Source of the DNA: an uncultured bacterium
GTDB lineage: Bacteria > Bacteroidota > Bacteroidia > Bacteroidales > Bacteroidaceae
Length of the DNA stretch: 64,000 nucleotides
Assembly (NCBI GenBank): GCA_945829425.1
Contig: CALZUQ010000005.1
Coordinates: forward strand, 18,958-82,957
Direction of reading: 5' to 3'
In this document: positions 1 through 10,010 of the stretch, in pieces
How the letters are laid out: every line of letters begins with the position of its first letter
How positions within the stretch are numbered: the first letter of the stretch is position 1
The notes under the pieces: model-generated
What the model saw: the letters and a program-made list of their open reading frames with translations, nothing else
What the model was told of the DNA's origin: nothing
Databases searched by the model: none
Program-made: the position numbers and the translations under genes

Positions 1-2
1 TC

Positions 3-143
3 AGCGGTGAAGTGAGCAGCGACCTTAAGAGCGTAGAGTTTACTAAAGACACTCCACTCTATGCAGCAATATTCGAACAGGGTGGTGGAGCATTTACCGG
101 CTACATGTGGTTCAATGCTTATGACATCAAGATGCAACGATAA
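3..143 (+). CDS. C-terminal fragment of a CDS truncated by the window edge
   Basis: Open frame from base 3 to TAA at 141-143 (..LYAAIFEQGGGAFTGYMWFNAYDIKMQR*), followed by a terminator-like hairpin; family not assignable. Confidence 0.6.
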   Translation, partial: SGEVSSDLKSVEFTKDTPLYAAIFEQGGGAFTGYMWFNAYDIKMQR

Positions 144-226
144 ACACTTTACAGACTTCATGTCAAGTCATCGGGAACCATAAGAGTCTGGCTGACATGA
201 AGACGTGAAGAAACACATTCAGGAAA

Positions 227-268
227 GAGGGTAAGCGCAAAATAAAAATTGGGCTTACCCTCATTTTA
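227..268 (+). terminator. Hairpin terminator downstream of the truncated CDS
   Basis: GAGGGTAAGC (227-236) pairs with GCTTACCCTC (253-262), followed by a T-rich stretch. Confidence 0.6.
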
Positions 269-497
269 CCTTAAAGGTTAACTCTCAGATTGCCTTAACA
301 AAGGCTTATGGTTATAGGTTAACAGAAAACAAGCAACACGACAAAGTGAGAACACGATAAGTCACGATCTATAAAACAGGAAAACGACAGGTCTCACTTG
401 CAGCAAGTGAGAAGACAAGATCACATTCTGAAAAGCAGGAAAACAAGAACTACAGAGAGTGACAACACGAATAATCACCTTAATAAAAATTACTCCT

Positions 498-2624
498 ATG
501 AAATTTACTGTTCTATTAACATTATTGGCATTATGCACACCAGCATTCGCCGACCAGGCTCAGCCGGGACTGAAGCAGAAGATAGTGCTGGAAAACGGCA
601 TGGAGGTCATGGCAGAACTCCGTGGCGACGAGTCAGCACATTTCTGGCGTACTGACGACGGCAAGCTGTATCGTATGAGAAGCGGGAAATATGTTTCCAC
701 GTCACTCGAAGAGGTAAGGGAGATATCCATACAGAACCGTAAGCGGTATTTCAACGGTACGACAGCCGACGGAGCACTGAAGACACGCAGCAGCGTGGAC
801 AGAAGCAGCACCGTAGGCAACAAGAAGGGTCTGATTATCCTTGTAGAGTTCAAGAACAAGAAATTCTCCATGGACGACCCGAACGCATACTTTAACCGCC
901 TCGCAAATGAGGAGGGCTTCTCAGAAGGAAAGAACCGCGGCAGCCTCTACGACTATTTCAAGGCTCAGAGCGACGGCAAGTTCCTTCTGAACTTCAACAT
1001 CGTAGGTCCTGTAACGATGCCTAACGACTATGAGTACTACGGTGCAGACTCGGACTACGAGCAAGACAAGAACGTAGGTCAGATGATAGTCAACGCCATA
1101 GGTCAGATATCGTCAAAAGTCAACTGGAAAGAGCTTGACTGGAACGGTGACAACGAGGTGGAGCAGATATACCTCATATACGCCGGAGAGGGACAGTCGA
1201 CAGGCGGTGGAGCAAATACTATATGGCCACACAAGTCGAAGATTGAGTATCAGACCTCAAACGGCAAGCCATACGAAATTGACGGCATGAAGGTGAATAC
1301 ATACGCCTGCTCAAACGAGATAAGAGGACGCTATATTGCCGGTATAGGAACGATATGCCATGAGTTCTCACACTGCCTCGGATATGCCGACCTCTATGAC
1401 ATTTCTGGAAACAGCGGCAACACGAACACGCAGTACGGTATGGGAAGATGGGACCTGATGAGCAGCGGAAGCCATAACGATGACGGATACTGTCCTCCGA
1501 ACTATACAGCTTACGAGAAGATGACGGCAGGATGGATAACACCTACCGTGCTTTCTACAAATCATTACTCCGGAAGGATAAAAAGTGAAACTGACCAAGG
1601 TGAGGCATTCATAGCATACAATGACGCCAACTACAACGAGTATCTCATCATTGACTACCGCGACAAGACGGGCTGGGACGAGAAAACTGCCGGCTCAGGG
1701 TTGATGATAATGCACGTGGACTATGACGACCTGATATTCAAGGCATACAACAGTCCTAATACGCTTCAAAGCGGCATCAACGACCATCAGCGCATGACGA
1801 TATACCACGCAGACCTCACAGCATCGCAGAGCGACGAGTCGACAGACCTTTTCCCATATCTTTCGGAGGGTAGTGTATGGAGGGACATGCTAACAGCAAG
1901 CAGCTCACCATCGATAGTGGCATACAACCAAAGGAACGGAAAGTCAAGCCTCTTAGACATAAAGATCAGCCGTATAAGGAAACACGACGACGGCACGATG
2001 TCGTTCTTCTTCGGAAACCCGGTTCTCGCGGGCGACGAGTTCATCTTTGCAGAGTCATTTGACGGATGTGCCGGAACAGGCGGCAACGACGGAAACTGGG
2101 TGACGCTGCGAACTGCGACAGGTGCTTTCGTGGCAGACAACGAAGGCTGGACAGGAGACTATATGAAAGGTGGATCGACATGCGCACGCTTCGGCTCCAA
2201 AGCAGACAACGCTACGGTGACCTCTCCTGAGATAGCCTTTACAGGCGACTGTGAGCTGTATCTAAAATATGCTGCCTTCGGATCAACGACAACGGCAATA
2301 GAAATCAGCTCTGACAATCCTTCTGTCAAGATAGAGCAGCCGACATTGGAAGTGACGAAGCAGGGGTGGTGGAACGAGGCTACGGTAAAGATTACCGGAA
2401 AGGGCAAGGCAAAGCTGACGTTCAAGCCTAATGGTCCGATGTTCCTTGACGACCTTCTCGTTACTGACCTTTCTTCTACCGGTCTTGAGAACGTCACTAT
2501 CGACACCGTAAAAGAAGGGGCAAAGGGTGTCTATACTCTCTCTGGACAGCGTATAGCAACAGACACAAAGTCACTGCCAAAGGGACTGTACATCATAGAC
2601 GGAAAGAAGACTGTAATAAAATAA
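498..2624 (+). CDS. M6 family metalloprotease domain protein, secreted
   Basis: HEFSHCLGYADLYD zinc motif; signal peptide MKFTVLLTLLALCTPAFA from ATG 498; C-terminal tail GVYTLSGQRI..LPKGLYIIDGKKTVIK. Confidence 0.85.
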   Translation: MKFTVLLTLLALCTPAFADQAQPGLKQKIVLENGMEVMAELRGDESAHFWRTDDGKLYRMRSGKYVSTSLEEVREISIQNRKRYFNGTTADGALKTRSSVDRSSTVGNKKGLIILVEFKNKKFSMDDPNAYFNRLANEEGFSEGKNRGSLYDYFKAQSDGKFLLNFNIVGPVTMPNDYEYYGADSDYEQDKNVGQMIVNAIGQISSKVNWKELDWNGDNEVEQIYLIYAGEGQSTGGGANTIWPHKSKIEYQTSNGKPYEIDGMKVNTYACSNEIRGRYIAGIGTICHEFSHCLGYADLYDISGNSGNTNTQYGMGRWDLMSSGSHNDDGYCPPNYTAYEKMTAGWITPTVLSTNHYSGRIKSETDQGEAFIAYNDANYNEYLIIDYRDKTGWDEKTAGSGLMIMHVDYDDLIFKAYNSPNTLQSGINDHQRMTIYHADLTASQSDESTDLFPYLSEGSVWRDMLTASSSPSIVAYNQRNGKSSLLDIKISRIRKHDDGTMSFFFGNPVLAGDEFIFAESFDGCAGTGGNDGNWVTLRTATGAFVADNEGWTGDYMKGGSTCARFGSKADNATVTSPEIAFTGDCELYLKYAAFGSTTTAIEISSDNPSVKIEQPTLEVTKQGWWNEATVKITGKGKAKLTFKPNGPMFLDDLLVTDLSSTGLENVTIDTVKEGAKGVYTLSGQRIATDTKSLPKGLYIIDGKKTVIK

Positions 2625-2720
2625 TCCAACTTTCGCAAGCGTTTGTTGCCGGTAAACAGAGCTTCAAGTCACGCCCCGAAGGGGCAAAAGCACTTAAGAA
2701 AGTTGAATTAGGTTACATAC

Positions 2721-2803
2721 AAAAAGAAGATATACTTACTCTAAAAAGAAGATATACTTAATTTAAAAAGAAGATATACTTACTTTAAAAAGAAGATATA
2801 CTC
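2721..2803. repeat. Tandem array, 22-bp unit, 4 copies (AAAAAGAAGATATACTTA...)
   Basis: Copies begin at 2721, 2743, 2765, 2787. Confidence 0.9.
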
Positions 2804-2844
2804 CTATAGCAAAGTAAGTATATCTTCTTTTTAAAGTAAGTATA
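2775..2844. repeat. Perfect 28-bp inverted repeat, 14-nt loop
   Basis: TATACTTACTTTAAAAAGAAGATATACT (2775-2802) / AGTATATCTTCTTTTTAAAGTAAGTATA (2817-2844), between convergent genes. Confidence 0.9.
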
Positions 2845-3083
2845 ACGTGAGTTCGATGAATTTGAACTAACAGGAAAGGCGCAACAAGATATATCATCGA
2901 AAGGGTTAATATGTCTTCGTTGGCTGCAAGGTTAATAACCTTTCGGCTGCAAGGTTAATAACCTTTCGGCTGATAGGTTATTAATCTTATCGGCAATGAA
3001 GCCAACTTGCCATGGCAACGCAGCAATGTCCCGCCTCTGTCAGGTAAGTCTTACTGTATGCAGAATTCATCGAACTCACGTTA
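2843..3083. mobile_element. MITE-like non-coding element bounded by perfect 20-bp inverted repeats
   Basis: TAACGTGAGTTCGATGAATT (2843-2862) and its exact reverse complement (3064-3083); no ORF of substance inside. Confidence 0.45.
2922..2989. repeat. 23-bp direct repeat (GGCTGCAAGGTTAATAACCTTTC), 2 exact copies plus 1 degenerate copy
   Basis: 2922-2944, 2945-2967 and a divergent copy from 2968. Confidence 0.85.
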
Positions 3084-3110
3084 AATTAAGTATATCTTTT
3101 TCTGTATACC

Positions 3111-6100
3111 TTATTCTATTGTCACTCCCTCTCTTGGTTCGAGGACAGGTATTTCGAATACGAAGCGGGCTCCATGGTTAATGCCCGGCGTATCTTTCGG
3201 ATAGCGTATATCAAGATAACACCTGCCGTTCATCTTTTCAGCTATTATGCGGCATATACTCAATCCGAGACCTGTTCCCTGTACGAATTTTTCCAGTTTT
3301 ACGAAACGCATGAATATTCTGTCTCGCTGCTCCGGCGGCACTCCTGTACCAGTATCTGCTACGGTGAAGCGGAGCATAGGAATGTTATTTATCGTTGTAT
3401 GCCTTACAGAAAGCGTTATACTACCTTCTACAGTATGCTTAATGGCATTGGTAAGATAGTTTATCAGCACCTGTACCATACGCCTTCCATCAGTATATAG
3501 CATGAAATCGTCAGGAACAGCAGATTTATATATCATCTTAACCCCTGCCGGCACGCGGTATTCTACCGTTCCCATGGCAACGAGTGTCATGTCGCTAAGC
3601 TTGGTGTTCTTATACTCTATCGTGTATGTTCCCCTCTCAAGATTACCCATGTTGACGATGTCGTCTATAAGCATGGAGAGGAGGTTTGAGTTGTGAGCCA
3701 CATGCTGTGCGAACCTCTCACGCTCCTCAACGGTGAACGTATCTTCCGGCAATGCGAGAAGCTGTGCAAAGCCAGCGATGGCGTTAAGGGGAGTACGTAT
3801 CTCATGAGACATATTCTGTATGAAGAGGTCCTTACGCTCTGTTGCCGTAATGGCTTCTGCACGTGCGAGAGAAATATCCTTGTTCTTTTGTGCCAGTTTT
3901 TTATATTGCCTCTGGTTTCTCAGCCTCCATGCGTATAGCATGAATATCGCCCCGGCAATGGTACATACTGCAATTATTACCCCAACGACGTAAAGCATCA
4001 GCCTACGTTTCTCTGCCTCCACCTTGTCTGCCAGTGCTCTCGCCGCCTGTGTGTTCAGCGCAATGCGTTGGCTTTCCAGTTCAGCTTTTTGGAGTTGCAG
4101 GTCCCGTTGTCTTGAAAAGTCCTCCATCTGTGCCTTACGCAACATCAGTTTCCTCTGTTCTTTTTCAAGCAGCAGTTTCTGTTCCTGTAGAGCTATCTGG
4201 TTCTGCTGCTCTTCCAGTTGAATAGCGACACTTCTGGCGTGTGCGAGGCTTTTTGCAAGAGAGTCTGTCCCATACATCTGACGCAATGCGAGGAGGTCCG
4301 TTCGCATCACCCGGCTTGTCTCTTCTGCTCTTGCCACTACGAGCGAGTCGCGTATCATCAGCGCACTATGATATCGTTTGAAACGTCTTGCCAAGGCGAG
4401 TTGCAGCCTATAACGTGTTATACGGTTCTCTTCAAGTGTCATGACCTTTAACGCTTTCGCTATATCGCCTTGAAACACCCAGTGATAAGCTCTTGCTATA
4501 TACTCACGAGGAATATAGACAGGTATCATCTTCTTCAAGCTGTCAGCCTGTGCCATGCAGGAATAGTAAAGCAGGGAGTCTTGGTTTGTTCCTGCGCGGA
4601 AAGCCTTTTCGAGATATGCCACAAGTCGCGCATAGTCATTGTTGGCTGTCTTCAACGCCATATTGAGCAAAGAGTCACCATATTGTGAGTAAACAGCATT
4701 TTTTGTTGACCTGAAGATCTCTATAAACACCTGACTGTAGTCCTGCTTTATCTTCAGTTCTTTGTTCAGTTCGAGCACCTTCTCTGCCCATTGCGTCACT
4801 CCACTTGGCTCGTCACGCTCACGGGAAATCATCATACGTGAGAAATACTCATAGAATTCCGCTGTCTTGTTTCCCTTTACCTTCTCCTTATCAAGAAAAT
4901 CAAGAATGCGAAGAGCATGGAAGAAGTCCTTGTCCCTGAGATAACGTTCTATCTCTTCTTTATAAGCGTAATAATAGAAACGGTTTATGCCATATTTCTT
5001 GGCTTCTGTCTTCAGTGCGTCCTCTGCAATATGGAATTCCTGCAATGTCCCGTGCAGTTTATAACTTCTCATCTGAATGCACAGCAACAGGCAATGTCCG
5101 AGAGTGTCTTTTGCTGCCACAGCCTTTTTTACATTCTTGTTGATAATAGACTGCAACATTTTCGGCTGATAATTCACCATGTATGCCTCCATCTGTACAT
5201 CATGTACATACCGTTTCAGCGGTTTGTCAACCACCGCAAGCTCTTCTGCCAGCCCTAACACGAAAGAATCCGCTTCGTTTGTTTTCTTTTTCTCGCCTTT
5301 TCTGTCTTCGTGTACACTTATTGTCTCCTTCGTCACAGTGCTTTTTGAGAAGAAAGTCGACAATGCGCTACGGTTGGCGTAAGATACAGAAGAGAGTAAG
5401 AGGAAAAGGAACACCACGGTCATCATAGCCTGGTATTTCTTCCTTGCCGCCTCTATACGCACCTCCTCCGACTCACGGTCTTCGTCTGTGACATATTCAT
5501 CAGGATTAAGTATGGAGTTGATATGTTCAATTATCTTCTGGCTCTTTTCCTGCACCAATACTCCATATTCCATACGTTCGTCGTCGGTAAGAGTGGTGTT
5601 CGGGTCGGCAAGGATGCGTGAGTATTCCGTAACCTGCCGTAGAGGAATCTGCATCTCCTCAGACATGTTCTTTATAAAGGAGTCACGTCCTTTGGAGGCA
5701 TTTACAGCCTCCTCTCTCAGTTTCTCCTGTCTTGCATTAAGCGCACGCATGTTCGCCGTCATGCGGTTTCCGCTGCGAGCCCAAAGCCACATGAAGAGAG
5801 CCACCATTCCGAGTACTACACAAACGACGGAGAGGATTATTATGCCTATCGTGATCTGCATCCTTTCCTCTTCCATGGCCTTTATGCCGTTCTCCACCTC
5901 ACGGTGTGATATCTCAATGTTCTGCTGCTTGACCCTTGCACTGTCAAGACGCATGGCGTACATCCTCTCACGGCTTTTCTGTTCCAGATGTTTCGCCTGG
6001 TTTTCTGCACGTTCCGACTCTAAGAGCAGTTGCTCTCTGAGCAGCATACTCTTCCTTATCTCCGCCTGTGCCAAAGCAATCTCGTAGTTCTCTGTATAAC

Positions 6101-6914
6101 GAGCGTATTCGAGGTTGCTCTTCTCAACGAGCGCTTCAATCTGCGTTGCGTTGTGTGTAAGGTCGTAGTTGCTTTCCTGCCTATGATACAAATCCGTAGA
6201 GTCTGCGTATCTCATAGCCATATCCCAACGGTGTGTGGTGCGATATATGCTTGAGATGCTTGACACACGCTGTATCTTATTCTTGATTTTATTCAGCACG
6301 ATAACGGCAGAGTCTATGTCGTTTAGGAAGGCATGATGAAACGACTCCGCCCTATTATACATGACATTATGCTTTGCGATATTCTCTGCGGTAGCATAAC
6401 GCTTGTAGTTCTCACGGGCATGCAGATATGTCTTGTACAGTCCTCTACGTCCGGAATAGTCTGCAAGGCATATATACGCCTCAAAGATGTCTTCGTCAGA
6501 CTTTGCCCTGTCGACAGCCTCGTTGACATAGCTGAATCCGGAGACCCTTGACGGGTCGTATTCATACAGCGAGCGGTAAAGAAGTACAAAAAGATGTGAT
6601 ATGCTGTTTCTTACAGGCAGTCCCTTGTCTATCTCAATGGCTTTCAATGCATATTCCTTCGCACTCTCATAGTCTCCGCATTTCACACATTGCTCGCAGA
6701 GCAGGCTATAACTGGCAAACAGTTCATCGGGATTGTTTGTCCGCAAGGCTTTGTTATATACGTCAAGTATAAGAAGCATTGAGGAATCTTTCGTGAGAGA
6801 GCGGTCAAAATACCTTCTGTTGCTCACCGTATCGCTACGGCTCTCTGCACCTTGCGGAATGATGCACAAGGTGAGAAGCATTGCTGCCAGAAAGATATAA
6901 GACAAGTTTTTCAT
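3111..6914 (-). CDS. Tandem-fused TPR sensor histidine kinase (degenerate first kinase half, complete second half)
   Basis: 1267 aa; two successive units of signal/TM, helical TPR-like sensor, TM and DHp; first DHp reads NMSEEMQIPL, second NMSHEIRTPL followed by HATPase (DTGTGVP, GTGLGLSI). Confidence 0.85.
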   Translation of the reverse strand: MKNLSYIFLAAMLLTLCIIPQGAESRSDTVSNRRYFDRSLTKDSSMLLILDVYNKALRTNNPDELFASYSLLCEQCVKCGDYESAKEYALKAIEIDKGLPVRNSISHLFVLLYRSLYEYDPSRVSGFSYVNEAVDRAKSDEDIFEAYICLADYSGRRGLYKTYLHARENYKRYATAENIAKHNVMYNRAESFHHAFLNDIDSAVIVLNKIKNKIQRVSSISSIYRTTHRWDMAMRYADSTDLYHRQESNYDLTHNATQIEALVEKSNLEYARYTENYEIALAQAEIRKSMLLREQLLLESERAENQAKHLEQKSRERMYAMRLDSARVKQQNIEISHREVENGIKAMEEERMQITIGIIILSVVCVVLGMVALFMWLWARSGNRMTANMRALNARQEKLREEAVNASKGRDSFIKNMSEEMQIPLRQVTEYSRILADPNTTLTDDERMEYGVLVQEKSQKIIEHINSILNPDEYVTDEDRESEEVRIEAARKKYQAMMTVVFLFLLLSSVSYANRSALSTFFSKSTVTKETISVHEDRKGEKKKTNEADSFVLGLAEELAVVDKPLKRYVHDVQMEAYMVNYQPKMLQSIINKNVKKAVAAKDTLGHCLLLCIQMRSYKLHGTLQEFHIAEDALKTEAKKYGINRFYYYAYKEEIERYLRDKDFFHALRILDFLDKEKVKGNKTAEFYEYFSRMMISRERDEPSGVTQWAEKVLELNKELKIKQDYSQVFIEIFRSTKNAVYSQYGDSLLNMALKTANNDYARLVAYLEKAFRAGTNQDSLLYYSCMAQADSLKKMIPVYIPREYIARAYHWVFQGDIAKALKVMTLEENRITRYRLQLALARRFKRYHSALMIRDSLVVARAEETSRVMRTDLLALRQMYGTDSLAKSLAHARSVAIQLEEQQNQIALQEQKLLLEKEQRKLMLRKAQMEDFSRQRDLQLQKAELESQRIALNTQAARALADKVEAEKRRLMLYVVGVIIAVCTIAGAIFMLYAWRLRNQRQYKKLAQKNKDISLARAEAITATERKDLFIQNMSHEIRTPLNAIAGFAQLLALPEDTFTVEERERFAQHVAHNSNLLSMLIDDIVNMGNLERGTYTIEYKNTKLSDMTLVAMGTVEYRVPAGVKMIYKSAVPDDFMLYTDGRRMVQVLINYLTNAIKHTVEGSITLSVRHTTINNIPMLRFTVADTGTGVPPEQRDRIFMRFVKLEKFVQGTGLGLSICRIIAEKMNGRCYLDIRYPKDTPGINHGARFVFEIPVLEPREGVTIE

Positions 6915-6942
6915 GAAAGATTTAAGTTTCGGTTAGAATTAC

Positions 6943-7016
6943 ACCTTATTATATATAGGCATACGCTATTACATATAGGCATACGCTTTCTCTCTCCAAG
7001 CATACACCTTATTACA
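6943..7016. repeat. 20-21 bp imperfect tandem array (..ATATAGGCATACGCTATTACATATAGGCATAC..)
   Basis: GCATAC recurs at 6959, 6979, 7000; ACCTTATTATATATAG and ACCTTATTACATAT at the two ends. Confidence 0.7.
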
Positions 7017-7043
7017 TATCTCCCCCTTCACATGTCAAGTCAG

Positions 7044-7691
7044 TTACCTTTTTATATATTGTTTTTGCACCTCTCCGTCATATGTAGGTATTGTCACGTC
7101 TACCGTATCTCCGGCATTGATGTCTTCTGCCGGAACAGAGAAGTACACCCTTACGGAATAATATTCCGGCACCCCATTACGCTCGTGCAGCATTCGGTAG
7201 CAGTACCTCTTTCCTGTCGGCGATGTCTTCACTGTATCGCAAAGCATTGCTATGTTATGGCTGCCGTTATCTTCCGGTGTTCCCGTCTTTATGTCTACTG
7301 TGAGGTTCAGGTATTTTCCGTTCTTGGCATACCATCCACTGACAAAAGTCAGAGGGTCGTCAGCTTTCGGAACGTTCTTCATCTCCTGCCTTGTCTTTGG
7401 TCTCAGCAGCAGCACCTGTTCTGCTGCAACAGGCACGATGTTCACTCCCTCACGCCGGAAGTAGAGCAACGCCCTGTATATGGTGTCAGCCTTCTCCGCC
7501 CACGCTATCGTTGCCGGCTGTATGAAAGACAGGTTTTCGTTCTTGTCTGTTACGACATACGTTATTATCCCTCCGCTCCTTGTCGGCATAGTACACATCT
7601 CGGCTTCCATTCCCGAGATGTTCGCCTCGTCATGTGAGCATGAAGTGAAGAGGACAGCGAATGTCGTAATAAATAAAAAGACATGTCTCAT
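7044..7691 (-). CDS. NigD-like lipoprotein
   Basis: Lipobox LFTSC; C-terminal YYSVRVYFSVP / GDTVDVTIPTY resembling the NigD C-terminal beta domain. Confidence 0.55.
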   Translation of the reverse strand: MRHVFLFITTFAVLFTSCSHDEANISGMEAEMCTMPTRSGGIITYVVTDKNENLSFIQPATIAWAEKADTIYRALLYFRREGVNIVPVAAEQVLLLRPKTRQEMKNVPKADDPLTFVSGWYAKNGKYLNLTVDIKTGTPEDNGSHNIAMLCDTVKTSPTGKRYCYRMLHERNGVPEYYSVRVYFSVPAEDINAGDTVDVTIPTYDGEVQKQYIKR

Positions 7692-8818
7692 ACTGCGAGT
7701 TTATTTTTTGCAGGGTTGGCATACATGGATATGATACGCTCACGGAGATAAGCCACATCCTTGTTCGGTATGTCTATCTTTGCTATCTGCTTCTGTATAT
7801 AATCCTCAAAACGTTTTTCGTCGGCAGGCGTATATTCCTTCTGATGCTCTCTGTTGCCGTTGAGGATGTCAAGAGCAATATAGTTGCAGGGGAAGAGGCG
7901 GTATCCGCGGTGTATCTCCACGTCCATTCTTCTCGCTACCTCGGCAAAGTATTCACCCTTCGGCATGCCTTTCAGTTCTCCGAGCCATGTGTTTATACAC
8001 GGTGCACACTCATAATGTATGCGTCCTTTGTATCCCATGATGCCTGTCTTCATATTCTCCAGGTCGTCCTGCTTTGTCTTACGGTACGACGGATTGTCAC
8101 GTTTCAGCTGAAACTCCTTAGCTTTCAAGAAGTCACACGGGTCGTATTCGTAAGATATCGACAACGGCACGATATTAAGCTCACTAAGGTCTCCGCCGTA
8201 GCTCAGCATCTTCAGCACAGACTCCTGAGTGCGGTCGTTAGAGTCCTTCGCCCTTCCCTCACGCTGTGCAATCCATATATTCTCCCCTTTCTCTGTCACG
8301 GCATGATGAATATACCTCGACATAAGCATAGAACTCTCAAGGAGTTGCCTCGGTGAGAGTCCACGTTTTACGGTAAACGCCTTGTTCAGCTTTACGAGAG
8401 TCCTTATCCACGGATATATGAGCAGGTTATCGCCTATGGCAATCTCCACGGTATTGTCATAGCCTGACTCCACGAGCTTTACGTCGAGAATGGCAGCGTC
8501 GAGAACGATGTCCCTATGGTTGCTGACATACGTATGACGCGGAGCCTTGTCGGGCAGAGGATGCCCGGCGAAGGTACATCCGTCGGAGCATTTTCTCAGT
8601 ACGTAGTTCACGACGTGTTTCATATACCTCTTCTGGAAATCGAGAGGTGTATTGACGCCGATGAACATTGTCTTTACAATAAACCGTATCAATCCCTTCG
8701 GCAGGGGCACCATGCCTCTGAGCATGGTCATAAACTGCCTGTCGGCAAGCAGTGCCTCGACAGCCGGCTTCACCTCACCGGGCCCATAAGGCCTTATCTC
8801 ATCATAGTTCTCGTTCAT
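7688..8818 (-). CDS. Glycerol acyltransferase (PlsC-like)
   Basis: NHRDIVLDAA acyltransferase motif, AQREGRAKDSNDRTQ; stop overlaps the start of the downstream NigD-like gene. Confidence 0.8.
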   Translation of the reverse strand: MNENYDEIRPYGPGEVKPAVEALLADRQFMTMLRGMVPLPKGLIRFIVKTMFIGVNTPLDFQKRYMKHVVNYVLRKCSDGCTFAGHPLPDKAPRHTYVSNHRDIVLDAAILDVKLVESGYDNTVEIAIGDNLLIYPWIRTLVKLNKAFTVKRGLSPRQLLESSMLMSRYIHHAVTEKGENIWIAQREGRAKDSNDRTQESVLKMLSYGGDLSELNIVPLSISYEYDPCDFLKAKEFQLKRDNPSYRKTKQDDLENMKTGIMGYKGRIHYECAPCINTWLGELKGMPKGEYFAEVARRMDVEIHRGYRLFPCNYIALDILNGNREHQKEYTPADEKRFEDYIQKQIAKIDIPNKDVAYLRERIISMYANPAKNKLAV

Positions 8819-8932
8819 GTCTGGAAAACGTTTTGGGGTGTTATTATTTATTAGTTGGAACAGTATACGGGTTTGTGTTGTCGTAGTATGTACTGTGGCT
8901 CAGCGTCGGCTCACCACAGAATATCCTGTGGC

Positions 8933-9925
8933 TTAGAACTGGTTCTCGACAATGTCTGTCAGCACGTCGGTGATGTTCAGTCCTGCCGCCCTCACCTGTT
9001 GTGGTATGAACGATGTCGCCGTCATGCCCGGAGTGGTGTTCACCTCCAACATGTTTATCTTTTCCGTGCCGTCGGCGTTCTTCGAAATGATATAGTCTAT
9101 ACGTATTATGCCGTTGCAATGCAGGATGTCGTAGATGGCACTTGTGATCTTTGCCACACGTTCCGCTGTCTCTGGTGCGAGTCGTGCCGGTGTTATCTCC
9201 TCGACCTGTCCGTTATATTTCGCATCATAGTCGAAGAACTCATTGTTTGTCACCACCTCTGTCGCAGGCAGTACGACAGACTTCGTACGTGTCTTATAGC
9301 ATCCCTGGCTTATTTCCACACCGTCGAGGAAGCCCTCGATCATCACCGTCTCCGACTCAAGGAAAGCCTTTCTGAGAGCCGGCGCGAGGTGGTCTATGTC
9401 CTTCACCTTGCTGACACCGAAGCTGGAGCCGTCGGCGGCAGGCTTTACAAACAGCGGAAGTCCGAGCTTCTCGACAATCTCCTGCTCGTCGATAGAGTGC
9501 TCTGAGCCATGCCTTACGAGTATGCTGTCGGCAACGGCTACACCAAAGCCACGCAGATAGTTGTTGAGCGCAAACTTATCAAATGTCAGCGCCTCCACGA
9601 GTACATCGCTGGTAGAATACGGTATATGCACGAGGTCGAAATATCCTTGCAGCCTTCCGTTCTCACCAGGAGTGCCATGGATAGTGATATACGCATAGTC
9701 AAAATGTTTCCTCACACCGTCGAGCATAAAGGAGAAGTCGTCCTTGCTTATTCTCGCCGTATCGCCCGAAGGAAGGTTGACATGCCAGTCGAGGCCTTTC
9801 ATCTCTACTACATAAAGTTCATAACGCTCCTTGTCGAAGAAAGAATACAACCCTTGTGCCGAGCGCAAGGAGACATTATGCTCACTGGAGTCGCCTCCAC
9901 ATACTATTGCTATTGTGCGTTTCAT
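8933..9925 (-). CDS. ddl: D-alanine--D-alanine ligase
   Basis: MKRTIAIVCGGDSSEHNVSLRSA, VKPAADGSSFGVSKV, LEVNTTPGMTATSF; start set to ATG at 9925 rather than the longer ORF. Confidence 0.93.
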   Translation of the reverse strand: MKRTIAIVCGGDSSEHNVSLRSAQGLYSFFDKERYELYVVEMKGLDWHVNLPSGDTARISKDDFSFMLDGVRKHFDYAYITIHGTPGENGRLQGYFDLVHIPYSTSDVLVEALTFDKFALNNYLRGFGVAVADSILVRHGSEHSIDEQEIVEKLGLPLFVKPAADGSSFGVSKVKDIDHLAPALRKAFLESETVMIEGFLDGVEISQGCYKTRTKSVVLPATEVVTNNEFFDYDAKYNGQVEEITPARLAPETAERVAKITSAIYDILHCNGIIRIDYIISKNADGTEKINMLEVNTTPGMTATSFIPQQVRAAGLNITDVLTDIVENQF

Positions 9926-10010
9926 TTTTCTGTTCTGTATTTTAGAATCGGCATGGCTTTCATGCCGCGCGTTTGTTATGGTGGGAACAAATAGAGTCCC
10001 CTTTTTTATA

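Noticed and set aside
6852-7637. 261-aa plus-strand ORF
   Set aside because: Antisense to the NigD-like gene and the kinase 5' end; Cys/His/Arg-rich composition typical of shadow frames.
8855-9505. 216-aa plus-strand ORF
   Set aside because: Lies antisense within ddl; no recognisable motif.
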